From assembly GCF_030652515.1 (NCBI RefSeq), contig NZ_JAUSAR010000179.1, positions 1-60,058 of the forward strand: 60,058 bases of DNA. Reading direction: 5' to 3'. Positions 43,088 to 52,574 of the stretch are shown here, piece after piece (the first letter of the stretch is position 1; each line of letters begins with the position of its first letter). The translations under genes and the position numbers were made by a program. Below the pieces are notes generated by a model. That model was not told the origin of the DNA, ran no database searches, and worked only from the letters and a program-made list of their open reading frames with translations. Source of the stretch: Aquabacterium sp. (lineage in GTDB: Bacteria; Pseudomonadota; Gammaproteobacteria; Burkholderiales; Burkholderiaceae_C).

Positions 43088-44290
43088 CTACCAGGAGACC
43101 TCTTGCTCCGGGCTGGCCTTGATTCGGTGGATCGACAAGTCAGCGCCGTCGAATTCTTCTTCCTGCGACAGCCTCAAACCCATCACTTTGTTCAGCACGC
43201 CGTACACGATCAGGCTGGACACCAAGGCAAAGCCCACCACCAGCACCGTGCCCAGCACCTGCGCGCCCAGGTGAACACCGCCGATCCCGCCCAAGGCTTT
43301 CTGCCCGAAGATGCCCGCCGCAATGCCTCCCCACGCGCCGCACAGCCCGTGCAATGGCCACACGCCCAGCACGTCGTCGATCTTCCATTTGTTCTGCGTG
43401 AGGGTGAACATGAACACGAAGATGGCGCCAGCAATCGCCCCCACGGCCAGGGCGCCCGCAGGGTGCATGACGTCCGACCCGGCGCACACGGCCACCAGCC
43501 CAGCCAAGGGGCCGTTGTAGACGAAGCCGGGATCGTTCTTGCCCAGCAAGGCCGCCACCAGGGTGCCGCCCACCAGGGCCATCAGCGAGTTCACCGCCAC
43601 CAGGCCCGAGATCTTGTCGATGGTCTGCGCGCTCATCACATTGAAGCCAAACCAGCCCACCGCCAGGATCCACGAGCCCAAGGCCAGGAAAGGGATGCTG
43701 GAGGGCGGGTGGGCCGACATTCCGCCATCCTTGCGGTAGCGGTTGCGCCGGGCGCCCAGGATCAGCACGGCGGGCAAGGCGATCCAGCCACCAAAGGCAT
43801 GCACCACCACCGAGCCGGCAAAGTCGTGCATGGGCCCGCCCGTGACGCTTTCAAGCCAGGTCTGGAAGCCGAACTTGTTGGCCCAGACCGCGCCTTCGCA
43901 CAAGGGATACAGCAAGCCCACGATCACGGCCGTGGCCAGCATCTGCGGGTGGAACTTGGCCCGCTCGGCGATGCCACCCGAAATGATGGCGGGGATGGCC
44001 GCGGCAAAGGTCAACAGGAAGAAGAACTTGACCAGCTCATAGCCGTTCTTCTGGGCCAGCACGTCGGCGCCGCTGTAAAAATCAACGCCGTAAGCCACGG
44101 TGTAGCCCACGAAGAAATACGCGATGGTGGACACGCAAAAGTCCACCAGGATCTTGACCAGGGCGTTGACCTGGTTCTTGCCGCGCACGGTGCCCAACTC
44201 CAGAAACGCGAATCCGGCGTGCATGGCCAGCACCATGACCGCGCCCAGCAGGATGAACAGTGCATCCGTGCCTTGTTTCAATGATTCCAT
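43088..44290 (-). CDS. amtB: Ammonium transporter
   Basis: The 400-residue integral membrane protein starts MESLKQGTDALFILLGAVMV and shows the twin-histidine pore residues in MHDFAGSVVVHAFGG and PLHGLCGAWGG, plus FAFLELGTVRGKNQ. Amt proteins conduct ammonium under nitrogen limitation. I prefer the ATG at 44290 because a sigma-54 promoter (44381-44396) lies inside the longer open frame, so a start at 44431 would be upstream of the promoter. No glnK gene accompanies it here. Confidence 0.93.
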   Translation of the reverse strand: MESLKQGTDALFILLGAVMVLAMHAGFAFLELGTVRGKNQVNALVKILVDFCVSTIAYFFVGYTVAYGVDFYSGADVLAQKNGYELVKFFFLLTFAAAIPAIISGGIAERAKFHPQMLATAVIVGLLYPLCEGAVWANKFGFQTWLESVTGGPMHDFAGSVVVHAFGGWIALPAVLILGARRNRYRKDGGMSAHPPSSIPFLALGSWILAVGWFGFNVMSAQTIDKISGLVAVNSLMALVGGTLVAALLGKNDPGFVYNGPLAGLVAVCAGSDVMHPAGALAVGAIAGAIFVFMFTLTQNKWKIDDVLGVWPLHGLCGAWGGIAAGIFGQKALGGIGGVHLGAQVLGTVLVVGFALVSSLIVYGVLNKVMGLRLSQEEEFDGADLSIHRIKASPEQEVSW

Positions 44291-44380
44291 GACATGCCCA
44301 AAATCGATGTGAGTGAAAGAAGAAAACCGCACCAATTTGGGATTGAGTGCGGCGATTGAATCGAGTAATGCACCAATAAA

Positions 44381-44396
44381 AGCAAAAAACGGGCCA
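44381..44396 (-). promoter_or_regulatory. Sigma-54 promoter of amtB
   Basis: On the minus strand TGGCCCGTTTTTTGCT matches TGGCACG-N4-TTGCW with one mismatch and the required 10-base spacing between GG and GC. The predicted transcript starts near 44369, about 80 bp before the amtB ATG. Confidence 0.75.
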
Positions 44397-44456
44397 ATCT
44401 GGTGTGCGTATGTTCCGATGTTGTGCGTCATGGCCGCCCAAACATGGGGCGTTAAT

Positions 44457-44473
44457 GGAACCAATTCGGTGCA
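44457..44473 (-). promoter_or_regulatory. NtrC-like enhancer site upstream of the amtB promoter
   Basis: On the minus strand TGCACCGAATTGGTTCC keeps one NtrC half-site (TGCACC) and most of the other (consensus TGCACC-N4-GGTGCA form). It lies about 60-90 bp upstream of the sigma-54 promoter, a usual enhancer distance. Confidence 0.5.
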
Positions 44474-44542
44474 ATTTTTCAGTCTTCCTTGGGCTCAAAA
44501 TAGAGCCCGCCTGACATCCAAGGGCTTGCCAAGAGGACTGAG

Positions 44543-45025
44543 ATGACGATTCGAGTTGGAGAAGGTTGGGACACGCACGCGCTGGTGACCGGGCGGCCCC
44601 TGATCCTGGGTGGCGTCACCATCGAGCACACCCATGGCTTGCTGGGCCATTCGGACGCCGATGCGCTGCTGCACGCCATCACCGACGCCGTGTTGGGCGC
44701 CGCAGGCCTGGGCGACATTGGCCGGCACTTCCCCGACACCGACCCCGCATTCAAGGGCGCCGATTCAATCGTGTTGTTGGAGGAGGCCGTTCGCCGGGTG
44801 GCTCAGGCTGGTTGGGTGGTGGGCAATGTGGACAGCACCATCGTGGCCCAGGCGCCCAAGATGGCGCCGCACATCCCGGCCATGCGCGAGCGGATCGCGG
44901 CAGCACTGGGTGTGAGTGTTGATGCGGTCAACGTCAAAGCCAAAACCGCTGAAAAAATGGGCCCGGTGGGCGAAGGCCGGGCCATCGAGGCCCGGGCCGT
45001 CTGCCTTCTGCTGAAGAAGGCTTGA
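44543..45025 (+). CDS. ispF: 2-C-methyl-D-erythritol 2,4-cyclodiphosphate synthase
   Basis: The 160-residue enzyme has the zinc-binding start GEGWDTHAL, the segment [20 protein letters not shown] with the third metal histidine, and [20 protein letters not shown]. IspF forms the cyclodiphosphate intermediate of the MEP pathway and works right after IspD and IspE. It begins at the ATG at 44543 after an AAGAGGAC site. Usually it directly follows ispD; here amtB and other genes lie between. Confidence 0.95.
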   Translation: MTIRVGEGWDTHALVTGRPLILGGVTIEHTHGLLGHSDADALLHAITDAVLGAAGLGDIGRHFPDTDPAFKGADSIVLLEEAVRRVAQAGWVVGNVDSTIVAQAPKMAPHIPAMRERIAAALGVSVDAVNVKAKTAEKMGPVGEGRAIEARAVCLLLKKA

Positions 45026-45031
45026 GTCACA

Positions 45032-46360
45032 TCAAGGCGCCCGCTTCAGCCTGATGTGGGCCACCAGACCACCGCCGGGCGCATTGCCCAGGTCCAGTTG
45101 GCCGCCCATGCGCTGAAGCGCCTTTTCCACAATGGCCAGGCCCAAGCCAGCCCCTGTGGCCGCCGTGCGCGCGGCATCGCCCCGGAAAAATGGCGTCGTC
45201 AACTGCGCCAGCTTTTCTGCGGCCACGCCCGGCCCGTGGTCACGCACGGTCAACAGCACCCACGAGCCTGAACGCGTGTAGCTGACCTCCACATTGGCCA
45301 CGCCCGTGTAGGTGTTGCGCCCATAGCGGCGAGCATTCTCGAACAGGTTGGTCAGCACGCGGCCCAGCTCGGTCTCGTCCGCCATCACCTTGGTGTCGAT
45401 GGGCAGCTTGGCACCGATGCGGATACGTTTGGTGTCGCGGAACTGACTGATCGCCTTGTCCACCACCGACGACACATGCACCGGCACCAGCGTGACATCG
45501 CCGGGGCGTGCGTAGTCCATGAACTTGTCGATGATGGCGTCCAGCTGGTCGATGTCGGCCGCGATGTTGCGCTTGGCCTCTTCATCGACCACGCTCATCT
45601 CGGCTTCCAGGCGGATGCGGGCCAGCGGTGTGCGCAGGTCGTGCGAAATGCCGGCCAGCATCACCGCGCGGTCTTCGTCCACCTTGGCCAGTTCACGCGC
45701 CATGCGGTTGAAGCCCTGGTTCACCTCGCGGATCTCGCGCGTGATCATGGATTCATCGAGCACCGAATCGTATTCACCCTCGCGGATGCGGCTGGCGGCG
45801 AACGACAGTTCTTTCAGTGGCTGGTTGATCAGCCGGGCAATCGTGGCCGAGCCCAAAATCGTGGCGATGAAGGCAATGCCCACCCAGATGAACCAGGTGC
45901 GCCCCGTCATCGGCTCGATGCGAGAGGTGTCGGCTTGCAACCAGTAGTTGTCCCGCTCGATCTGGAAGCCCACCCACAGGCCAGGCACGCGGTTCACGCT
46001 GCTGGCCACCACCGTGGTGGGCCCCAGTCGTGAGCGCAACTCCTTGCCGATCGCATTGGTGAAGCGGTTGACCTCAAATGGCTCGAACTGATCCGATGGT
46101 TCCCGCGCCTTGAGCATGATCGACTCCTGCTCGGACATGGTCTTGATCAGCGTGACCCGGTTGATGCTGTCGGCGTAGCGCAAGGCTGCGCGAGACAGGT
46201 TGACCAGACTGGCCACTTGCTGTGCGGCTTGCACCGTGCGCGGCTCGAACTCCAGGGCCTTGAAGGTTTGAACCCAGGCCACGATGCCCAAGGTCAGCAG
46301 CAGGGCCAGGAGGATGAACGTCCGCCAGAACAGACTGAGGGCGAAACGATTTCTACGCAT
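45032..46360 (-). CDS. EnvZ-like sensor histidine kinase
   Basis: The 442-residue kinase has an N-terminal membrane helix (FILLALLLTLGIVAW), a periplasmic domain of about 120 residues, a second helix (FIWVGIAFIATILGSATIA), a HAMP linker, the H-box GISHDLRTPLARIRLEAEM and ATP boxes (LFENARRYG, VRDHGPGVAAE). It is the partner of the OmpR-type regulator immediately upstream on the same strand (9 bp apart). The pair may respond to osmolarity or envelope state. Confidence 0.93.
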   Translation of the reverse strand: MRRNRFALSLFWRTFILLALLLTLGIVAWVQTFKALEFEPRTVQAAQQVASLVNLSRAALRYADSINRVTLIKTMSEQESIMLKAREPSDQFEPFEVNRFTNAIGKELRSRLGPTTVVASSVNRVPGLWVGFQIERDNYWLQADTSRIEPMTGRTWFIWVGIAFIATILGSATIARLINQPLKELSFAASRIREGEYDSVLDESMITREIREVNQGFNRMARELAKVDEDRAVMLAGISHDLRTPLARIRLEAEMSVVDEEAKRNIAADIDQLDAIIDKFMDYARPGDVTLVPVHVSSVVDKAISQFRDTKRIRIGAKLPIDTKVMADETELGRVLTNLFENARRYGRNTYTGVANVEVSYTRSGSWVLLTVRDHGPGVAAEKLAQLTTPFFRGDAARTAATGAGLGLAIVEKALQRMGGQLDLGNAPGGGLVAHIRLKRAP

Positions 46361-46369
46361 GCGCCACCA

Positions 46370-47107
46370 TCAAGCCCCACCGTCCGGCACGAACACATAA
46401 CCCACGCCCCAGACCGTCTGGATGTAGCGGGGCTGTGAGGGATCGGGCTCGATCATCTTGCGCAGGCGCGAGATCTGCACGTCCAGGCTGCGGTCGAAGG
46501 GCTCGAATTCGCGGCCACGGGCCAGCTGCGCCAGCTTGTCGCGCGACAGGGGTTGACGGGGATGGCGCACCAGCGCCTTGAGCATCGAGAACTCGCCGGT
46601 GGTCAGGGCCAGGGGCTCGCCTTCCTTGCTCAAGCGGCGCAAGGCCAGATCGAACTCGAAAGGGCCGAACTGCACCGTTTGCGCTTCCTTGGCCGGGGCG
46701 CCGGGCGCCTCGGGGGCAGGGCGGCGGCGCAGCACGGCATGGATGCGGGCCAGCAATTCGCGCGGGTTGAACGGCTTGGGCATGTAGTCGTCAGCGCCCA
46801 CTTCCAGGCCCACGATGCGGTCCACGTCCTCGACCTTGGCGGTCAGCATGATGATGGGGGTGCTGTCGTTGGCAGCGCGCAGGCGGCGGCAGATGGACAG
46901 GCCATCTTCGCCAGGCAGCATCAGGTCCAGCACGATCAGGTCGACAGTTTCGCGGGTCAGCAGGCGATTGAGCGCCTTGGCGTCTTCGGCCAGCAGGACT
47001 TCGAAACCCTCCTGGCTCAGGTAGCGGCGCAGCAGGTCGCGGATGCGGGCGTCGTCGTCCACCACCAGAATTCGATCTGGGCGCTGGGTGTTCGCTGTGG
47101 TGGTCAT
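46370..47107 (-). CDS. ompR: OmpR family response regulator
   Basis: The 245-residue protein has a receiver domain (ILVVDDDARIRDLLRRYLSQ, phospho-acceptor in IVLDLMLPGEDGL, Lys in YMPKPFNPRELL) and an OmpR winged helix (HPRQPLSRDKLAQLARGREF, then PFDRSLDVQISRLRKMIEPD). The wording of the winged helix is very close to OmpR of betaproteobacteria. It is upstream of the EnvZ-like kinase. A long inverted repeat lies 16 bp before its ATG. Confidence 0.93.
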   Translation of the reverse strand: MTTTANTQRPDRILVVDDDARIRDLLRRYLSQEGFEVLLAEDAKALNRLLTRETVDLIVLDLMLPGEDGLSICRRLRAANDSTPIIMLTAKVEDVDRIVGLEVGADDYMPKPFNPRELLARIHAVLRRRPAPEAPGAPAKEAQTVQFGPFEFDLALRRLSKEGEPLALTTGEFSMLKALVRHPRQPLSRDKLAQLARGREFEPFDRSLDVQISRLRKMIEPDPSQPRYIQTVWGVGYVFVPDGGA

Positions 47108-47122
47108 CCGTCTCTCCTCGGA

Positions 47123-47193
47123 ATTTGTAACAAGCCGGGATTGTGCGCACTTTGCATGGGCAAAAACCGGTGCTCTGACCCCTTGTTACAAAT
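47123..47193. promoter_or_regulatory. Paired 12-bp inverted repeat between ompR and the SIMPL gene
   Basis: ATTTGTAACAAG (47123-47134) and its exact reverse complement CTTGTTACAAAT (47182-47193) lie in the divergent gap between ompR and the SIMPL-domain gene. Each arm also holds the palindromic core TTGTWACAA. They resemble OmpR-family binding sites (GTWACA half-sites) and may mediate autoregulation. Confidence 0.55.
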
Positions 47194-47352
47194 CTTGCGC
47201 TCTTGGGGCTAGGGCGTCAAGTGGGGTCTTGACAGGTTCTTGAAAGCCCTGGGTCAGCGCAGGCGGGCCCTGCCGCGTTAGATTGCATGACCCCTTGCCG
47301 CGGACCCTGGTCCGTTGTCTGATTCAAAAAAACCATGTTGCTAGGAGCCCTC

Positions 47353-48063
47353 ATGTCTCGTTATTCGGTCCCCATGTTGTTGAGTTCGGTGGCATTGGCC
47401 GCCTGTGTTTCCCTGGCGCACGCAGAACCCTTGCGTGCCAACGTGGTCAGTTTCCAGACCACGGCCACCCAGGAGGTCACGCAGGATCTGCTGGCCGTCA
47501 CCTTGCAGGCCAACCGTGAGGGCGCTCAGGCTGCCGAGGTGCAAAGCGGGCTCAAGCAAGCTTTGGACGCGGCCTTGACCGAAGCCAAGCGCTCCGCCCA
47601 GGCCGGTGCCATGGAGGTGCGAACCGGTTACTTCGCGATCAACCCACGCTACGGCAACAACGGCCGCATCAATGGCTGGCAGGGCACGGCGCAACTGGTG
47701 CTGGAAGGCACCGACACCACGCGCATCTCGCAAACCGCCGGCAAGCTGAATCAACTCAATGTGGTGAACGTGAGCTACGGCCTGTCGCGGGCCTTGCGCG
47801 AACAGCACGAGTCGGCCCTCACCGCCGATGCCATCAACCGTTTCCGCAGCCGGGCAAGCGAGTTGGCCAAGAACTTTGGCTTCACGGGTTATTCGCTGGG
47901 TGAGGTCAATGTCCAGACTGGCGAGCCTGGCTTTCAAGGCCGCCCGATGATGATGTCCATGCGCGCCAAAGGGGCCGATGTGGCCGAAGCTGCCTTGCCG
48001 GTCGAGCCGGGCAAGGGCGTGCTCACTGTGACCGTGTCGGGTCAGGTCGTCTTGAGCAAGTGA
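47353..48063 (+). CDS. SIMPL-domain (DUF541) exported protein
   Basis: The 236-residue protein has a signal peptide ([19 protein letters not shown]) followed by a SIMPL/DUF541 domain ([20 protein letters not shown] to [11 protein letters not shown]). The function of these periplasmic proteins is unknown, with links to oxidative stress. I start at the ATG at 47353 after CTAGGAGC; the open frame begins earlier at 47335. Its last 22 bases overlap the opposite-strand bpt gene. Confidence 0.85.
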   Translation: MSRYSVPMLLSSVALAACVSLAHAEPLRANVVSFQTTATQEVTQDLLAVTLQANREGAQAAEVQSGLKQALDAALTEAKRSAQAGAMEVRTGYFAINPRYGNNGRINGWQGTAQLVLEGTDTTRISQTAGKLNQLNVVNVSYGLSRALREQHESALTADAINRFRSRASELAKNFGFTGYSLGEVNVQTGEPGFQGRPMMMSMRAKGADVAEAALPVEPGKGVLTVTVSGQVVLSK

Positions 48064-48824
48064 TGGGCGGGCGTGGCCTCGGGCGCGGGTTCATCGCGCC
48101 ACTGGCCACCCTTGAGCGTCTGGTGTGGCCGAAAGTGCGTCTTGTAGGCCATCTTGCGGCTCTGCTCGATCCAGTAGCCCAGGTAGACGTGCGGCAGGTT
48201 CAACTGCTGCGCCTGGTCGATCTGCCACAGCACGCTGTAGGTGCCGTAGCTGGTGTTGGCTTCGGGCTCGTAGAAGGTGTAGACCGCTGACAGGCCATCG
48301 TTGAGGATGTCCAGGATCGACACCATCTTGAGTGCGCCCTGCGCCTGGCCTTCTTTGGGCGGTTCGCGAAACTCCACCAACCGAGAATTGACCCGGCTTT
48401 GCAGCAGGAACTGGGTGTACTGGTCGACCGAGTCGTGGTCCATGCCACCTCCTTTGTGGCGGCCGGCCTGGTAACGCAGGTAGAGCTGGTAATGCTCGGG
48501 TGTGAAGCACAGGCGCAGCACGCGCGCCTCCAGGCCTTGATGCGACTTCCAGGCCCGCAACTGGCTGCGGCTGGCCACAAAGCGCTCCACCGGGATCCGC
48601 AAAGGCACACAGGCCTGGCAGCCATCGCAATAAGGGCGGTAGGTGAACATGCCGCTGCGCCGAAAACCGCTTGCCACCAAGCCTGAATACACGTCGGCGT
48701 TGATCAGGTGGCTGGGCGTGGCGACCTGCGACCGTGCCACCTTGCCATCCAGGTAGCTGCAGGGGTAGGGCGCCGTGGCATAAAACTGCAAGGAGGCCAG
48801 GGGGAGGTCTTTGAGGTGCGTCAC
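48042..48824 (-). CDS. bpt: Aspartate/glutamate leucyltransferase (bacterial N-degron ligase)
   Basis: The 260-residue protein has the cysteine-rich [20 protein letters not shown] and the C-terminal [20 protein letters not shown], both marks of the Ate1/Bpt family. Bpt attaches leucine to N-terminal Asp or Glu, sending proteins to ClpAP/ClpS. Its ATG overlaps the aat stop codon (ATGA), so the two N-degron transferases are one operon. Confidence 0.94.
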   Translation of the reverse strand: MTHLKDLPLASLQFYATAPYPCSYLDGKVARSQVATPSHLINADVYSGLVASGFRRSGMFTYRPYCDGCQACVPLRIPVERFVASRSQLRAWKSHQGLEARVLRLCFTPEHYQLYLRYQAGRHKGGGMDHDSVDQYTQFLLQSRVNSRLVEFREPPKEGQAQGALKMVSILDILNDGLSAVYTFYEPEANTSYGTYSVLWQIDQAQQLNLPHVYLGYWIEQSRKMAYKTHFRPHQTLKGGQWRDEPAPEATPAHHLLKTT

Positions 48825-49558
48825 GCTGCCAAATCCAGGTGGGACCAGAATGAATCATCATAGGCCCAAACTGGAGGCCCCTTGAGGTCGACGACCCCCC
48901 TCAGATGGGCTTCAAATTCAGCGCGGGGCCAGGTGCGTCCGCCCAGTGACGCCAGGTGGCTGGTGCGTTGCTGGCAATCGATGGCAGTGATGCCGTGGGC
49001 ACGGCAAAAGCAAACCAGCGCGGCCAGCGCGATCTTGGAGGCGTCGGGCTGCCGGGTGAACATGGATTCGCCGTAGAACATCTGCCCCAGGCCGATACCG
49101 TACAGACCGCCCACCAGTTGGCCATCCACCCAGGTTTCGAAAGAATGCACCTGCCCGGCGGCATGCCAGCGCTTGTAGGCGGCCTGCATGTCGGGCACGA
49201 TCCACGTTCCGTTCTGGCCGTGGCGTGGCGCATTGGCGCAAGCTTCGATGACCTGGTCAAAAGCACTGTCGATGCGGATTTCGCAACCCGGTGTGCGCAG
49301 AAACTTGGCAATGGTTTTGCGCAAGGACCGGGTCAGTTTGAACTCGCCCACCGGCAGCACCATGCGCGGGTCGGGTGTCCACCAGAGGATGGGTTGACCT
49401 TCGCTGAACCAGGGAAAGATGCCGTGGCGGTAGGCATCGGTCAGTCGAGCCACGCTCAAATCGCCACCGGCGGCCAAGAGGCCCGGCGCGTCGGTGTCGG
49501 CGCTCCAGGCGTGGACGGTATGGGGAAACGGGTCGAGCGCGTTAAGCCAAGTGATCAT
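48821..49558 (-). CDS. aat: Leucyl/phenylalanyl-tRNA-protein transferase
   Basis: The 245-residue enzyme contains the hallmark [20 protein letters not shown], the substrate segment [14 protein letters not shown] and [20 protein letters not shown]. Aat adds Leu or Phe to N-terminal Lys or Arg. I start at the ATG at 49558; the frame is open further upstream but not conserved in type. It is coupled to bpt downstream. Confidence 0.95.
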   Translation of the reverse strand: MITWLNALDPFPHTVHAWSADTDAPGLLAAGGDLSVARLTDAYRHGIFPWFSEGQPILWWTPDPRMVLPVGEFKLTRSLRKTIAKFLRTPGCEIRIDSAFDQVIEACANAPRHGQNGTWIVPDMQAAYKRWHAAGQVHSFETWVDGQLVGGLYGIGLGQMFYGESMFTRQPDASKIALAALVCFCRAHGITAIDCQQRTSHLASLGGRTWPRAEFEAHLRGVVDLKGPPVWAYDDSFWSHLDLAA

Positions 49559-49596
49559 GGTCCCCGAGCATACGCAATCCATCAACAGGCGAAAAA

Positions 49597-49622
49597 AAGC
49601 CCGATGGCGAACCACCGGGCTT
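49597..49622 (-). terminator. Intrinsic terminator on the minus strand, downstream of the phasin gene
   Basis: A 7-bp stem (AAGCCCG with CGGGCTT) around a 12-base loop is followed on the minus strand by a run of seven T residues. It lies about 140 bp after the phasin stop codon and just before aat. Confidence 0.7.
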
Positions 49623-49763
49623 AAGGGTACCTTGAACGAATTTCAGGAGGTACCGAGGAGACAACCTTTCAGTGAGCGCCGTTGTGGTGCAACGGCCTCT
49701 CTCAAATCGGGTGCCGAAAGCCAAAGTCAAGGCATTGGCTTTCGGGCTGCACCTTGCGACTGA

Positions 49764-50318
49764 TCAGGCAGCCTTGCGGGGCTTGGCCGTGGCAGCTTGG
49801 GTGGCCTTGACGGCCGTGTTGGAGATGGCTTGGAAGTTGGCTTCGGCCACGTCGGCGGCTTGCTTGGCAGCCTTGTGCACCGAATCAAATGCGTTGTTGG
49901 CGGCGGCCACGGCCGACTTCACCAACACCACGGCGTTTTCAGTGCCGGCGGGTGCGTTCTTCACAGCGTTGTCCACCACGGACATGAACTTTTTCTGGGC
50001 TTCGGACATTTGGCCTTCGGCAACCTTGCTCACTTCAGCGCTGGTGCTGGAGGCGATGTCATACAGGTGACGGCTGTAAGCGGCGGCCTTTTCGGCAGAC
50101 GGTTGCAGCAGGCTGGTGTTCAGGGCCAGCAGCTCTTGGGCGTCTTTCACCGACAGGACAGCCTTGGTGTGCTCAGACACTTCATCCAGCGTGGCCTTGG
50201 CCACTTGCAGGTTCAGCTCGACCAACTTTTCCACGCCTTCAAAAGCCTTTTGGCCCAGATCCAGCAGCGTGGCAATGTTGGCTTTGTGGTTGGCCATGAG
50301 TTGTTCAGCGGTCAGCAT
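49764..50318 (-). CDS. phaP: Phasin, polyhydroxyalkanoate granule-associated protein
   Basis: The 184-residue protein is alpha-helical and alanine-rich with the phasin-family pattern: FEGVEKLVELNLQVAKATLD near the start, EHTKAVLSVKDAQELLALNT in the middle and a lysine-alanine-rich tail (KATQAATAKPRKAA). Phasins coat polyhydroxybutyrate granules. The ATG at 50318 follows GGAGAT. No PHA synthase is adjacent, but a thiolase gene lies earlier in the window. Confidence 0.92.
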   Translation of the reverse strand: MLTAEQLMANHKANIATLLDLGQKAFEGVEKLVELNLQVAKATLDEVSEHTKAVLSVKDAQELLALNTSLLQPSAEKAAAYSRHLYDIASSTSAEVSKVAEGQMSEAQKKFMSVVDNAVKNAPAGTENAVVLVKSAVAAANNAFDSVHKAAKQAADVAEANFQAISNTAVKATQAATAKPRKAA

Positions 50319-50550
50319 GTCATATCTCCGTAAGATTGATGGGTTAAGTCGCTGCGCCAGGTGCCAAAATGCTTTGTTGCGCTGCAACATGCCTCCAAGT
50401 ATATGGATCTGCAAACACATTGCAAGTGGTTTTTTGTGCGGTGCAGCAAAAGATGGGTAAAAGCTCGGTTTTTTGAGCTTCTGGCAGGGTGGCGCGCGGC
50501 TTGGCCTACACTTGGCGTCCTCGAATCCTCACACTCCTGATCGATTAATC

Positions 50551-51087
50551 ATGAGCCTGCTGCTAGTCCCTCCCGGTGCCAAGGCACCCGATGCGTTCAA
50601 CGTCATCATCGAAATCTCGGCCAATTCCGACCCCGTCAAGTACGAAGTCGACCACGAAACTGGTGCGGTTTTTGTCGACCGATTCATGGGCACCGCGATG
50701 CACTACCCGTGCAATTACGGCTATGTGCCCCAAACCCTCGCCGATGACGGCGATCCGGTTGACGTGCTGGTTGTGACGCCTTTCCCGCTGCCTCCGGGCG
50801 TGGTCGTGGCTTGCCGTCCCCTCGGCATCCTGAAGATGGATGACGAAGCTGGTGGCGACTCCAAGCTCGTGGCCGTTCCCACCGAAAAGATCTTGCCCAT
50901 GTATTCCAAGATCAAGTCGACAGACGACCTGCCCGAGCAATTGCTCAAGCAGATCCAGCATTTCTTCGAGCACTACAAGGACCTGGAGCCCGGCAAGTGG
51001 GTGAAGGTCATTGGCTGGGCTGGCATTGACGATGCGAAGGCGGAAGTCACCCAGGGCATCGCCAACTACACCAAGAAGCACGCCTGA
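50551..51087 (+). CDS. ppa: Inorganic pyrophosphatase, family I
   Basis: The 178-residue enzyme contains [20 protein letters not shown], with the DxDPxD metal motif in [10 protein letters not shown], and [14 protein letters not shown]. It hydrolyses pyrophosphate in the cytoplasm. Start ATG at 50551. A terminator follows 24 bp after its stop codon. Confidence 0.96.
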   Translation: MSLLLVPPGAKAPDAFNVIIEISANSDPVKYEVDHETGAVFVDRFMGTAMHYPCNYGYVPQTLADDGDPVDVLVVTPFPLPPGVVVACRPLGILKMDDEAGGDSKLVAVPTEKILPMYSKIKSTDDLPEQLLKQIQHFFEHYKDLEPGKWVKVIGWAGIDDAKAEVTQGIANYTKKHA

Positions 51088-51110
51088 TTTTTCAATCAAG
51101 CCTGCATGAA

Positions 51111-51148
51111 AAAACCGCCAAAGCCTTTGCAGGCTTGGCGGTTTTTTT
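51111..51148. terminator. Strong bidirectional terminator after ppa
   Basis: AAAACCGCC pairs with GGCGGTTTT and an inner AAGCC with GGCTT, around a 6-base loop, followed by T residues on the plus strand and preceded by A residues. It lies between the convergent ppa and aminotransferase genes and could end both transcripts. Confidence 0.85.
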
Positions 51149-51163
51149 CTGGGCGATGTCTGT

Positions 51164-52486
51164 TTAATCCAGGCGCTTGATCACCTTGGCCAAGGTCGAG
51201 GCAATCTGGTCAATCTGGCCATCGTTGATGATCAGCGGTGGCGAGATGGCGATGTTGTCGCCCGCCGCGCGCACCAGCACGCCTTCTTCCCAGCAACCCA
51301 GAAAGGCTTCAAACGCCCGGCGCCCGGGCGCGGCACCGGCCCTGGGGGCGAACTCAACCGCGACAACCGCCCCCGTGTTGCGGATGTCCACCACGTGGGG
51401 CAGGCCTTTGAGAGCGTGAAAGGCCGCTTCAAACTTGCCCTCCAATTGCGCGCCGCGCGTCAGCAGGCCTTCTTCTTCATAGGTGTCCAGCGTGCCGTGG
51501 GCGGCGGCGCAGGCCATGGGGTGGGCTGAGTAGGTGTAGCCATGTGGCAACTCGATCGCGGCGGGCGGGCCCTGCATGAAGGTGTCGTGGATGCCTTGCT
51601 TGGCGAACACCGCGCCCATCGGGATCACGCCATTGGTGATGCCCTTGGCAGCGGTCAACAAGTCAGGAGTCACGCCATAGTGCTGCGCCGCGAAGGGTGA
51701 GCCCAGCCGCCCAAAGCCCGAAATCACCTCGTCAAAAATCAGCAGGATGCCGTGCTTGTCGCAGATGTCGCGCAGGCGCTGCAGGTAGCCTTTGGGAGGC
51801 AGCAGCACGCCGGTCGATCCGGCCATGGGCTCCACGATGACGGCAGCGATGGTGGACGCGTCGTGCAGGGTCACCAGGCGTTCCAGGTCGTCGGCCAGCT
51901 CAAAGCCGTGCTCAGGTTGGCCTTTGGTGAAGGCGTTGCGGGCCAGGTCATGGGTGTGGCGCAGGTGATCAACGCCGGTGACCAGGTTGCCGAACAGTTT
52001 GCGGTTGGGCCCCAGGCCGCCCACGGCGGTGCCGGCAAAGTTGACACCGTGATAGCCCCGCTCCCGGCCGATCAGTCGCGTGCGGTGGCCTTCGCCGCGC
52101 AGGCGGTGGTAGGCGATGGCGATCTTCAGGGCCGTGTCCACGGCTTCCGAGCCCGAATTGGTGAAGAACACCTTGTTGAGGCCTTCGGGCGTCAGTTTGA
52201 CCAGCCGTTCTGCCAATGAAAACGCCAGAGGATGGCCCATCTGGAAGGGGGGGGCGTAGTCCATTTCCGCCGCTTGGTGGGCAATGGCCTCGACGATGCG
52301 GGGCCGGGCATGGCCGGCATTGACGCACCACAGGCCTGAGGTGCCATCCAGGATCTCGCGCCCCTCCGGGGTCCAGTAGTGCATGCCCTTGGCCTTGGCC
52401 AACATGCGCGGTGACTGTTTGAATTCCCGGTTTGCCGTGAATGGCATCCAGAAGGCGTCCATGTTTGGGTTCACGTTGTGCTCCAT
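51164..52486 (-). CDS. Class III aminotransferase (omega-amino acid:pyruvate type)
   Basis: The 440-residue PLP enzyme has the class III core: FTNSGSEAVDTALKIAIAYH, LIFDEVISGFGRLGSPFAAQ and the PLP lysine in LLTAAKGITNGVIPMGAVF. The start (FWMPFTANREFKQSPRML) matches the omega-amino acid/beta-alanine-pyruvate transaminase branch. It probably transfers amino groups from beta-alanine or similar amines. It is convergent with ppa and divergent from aceA. Confidence 0.9.
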   Translation of the reverse strand: MEHNVNPNMDAFWMPFTANREFKQSPRMLAKAKGMHYWTPEGREILDGTSGLWCVNAGHARPRIVEAIAHQAAEMDYAPPFQMGHPLAFSLAERLVKLTPEGLNKVFFTNSGSEAVDTALKIAIAYHRLRGEGHRTRLIGRERGYHGVNFAGTAVGGLGPNRKLFGNLVTGVDHLRHTHDLARNAFTKGQPEHGFELADDLERLVTLHDASTIAAVIVEPMAGSTGVLLPPKGYLQRLRDICDKHGILLIFDEVISGFGRLGSPFAAQHYGVTPDLLTAAKGITNGVIPMGAVFAKQGIHDTFMQGPPAAIELPHGYTYSAHPMACAAAHGTLDTYEEEGLLTRGAQLEGKFEAAFHALKGLPHVVDIRNTGAVVAVEFAPRAGAAPGRRAFEAFLGCWEEGVLVRAAGDNIAISPPLIINDGQIDQIASTLAKVIKRLD

Positions 52487-52574
52487 GTGTTTTCAGGCAC
52501 CCTACAGCATTGGGTTCGTGCGGGCATTTTTACGCTCAAAAATTGACAAGATGGCGCAGGGTCTAAAAAATTGA

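Noticed and set aside
44290..44464. Longer N-terminus of AmtB
   Set aside because: The sigma-54 promoter lies inside this stretch and the residues do not resemble Amt proteins.
45022..45035. FNR-like match TTGAGtcacATCAA between ispF and the EnvZ-like gene
   Set aside because: It lies between convergent gene ends and overlaps the ispF stop codon, so no promoter is expected. It shows that single matches can arise by chance.
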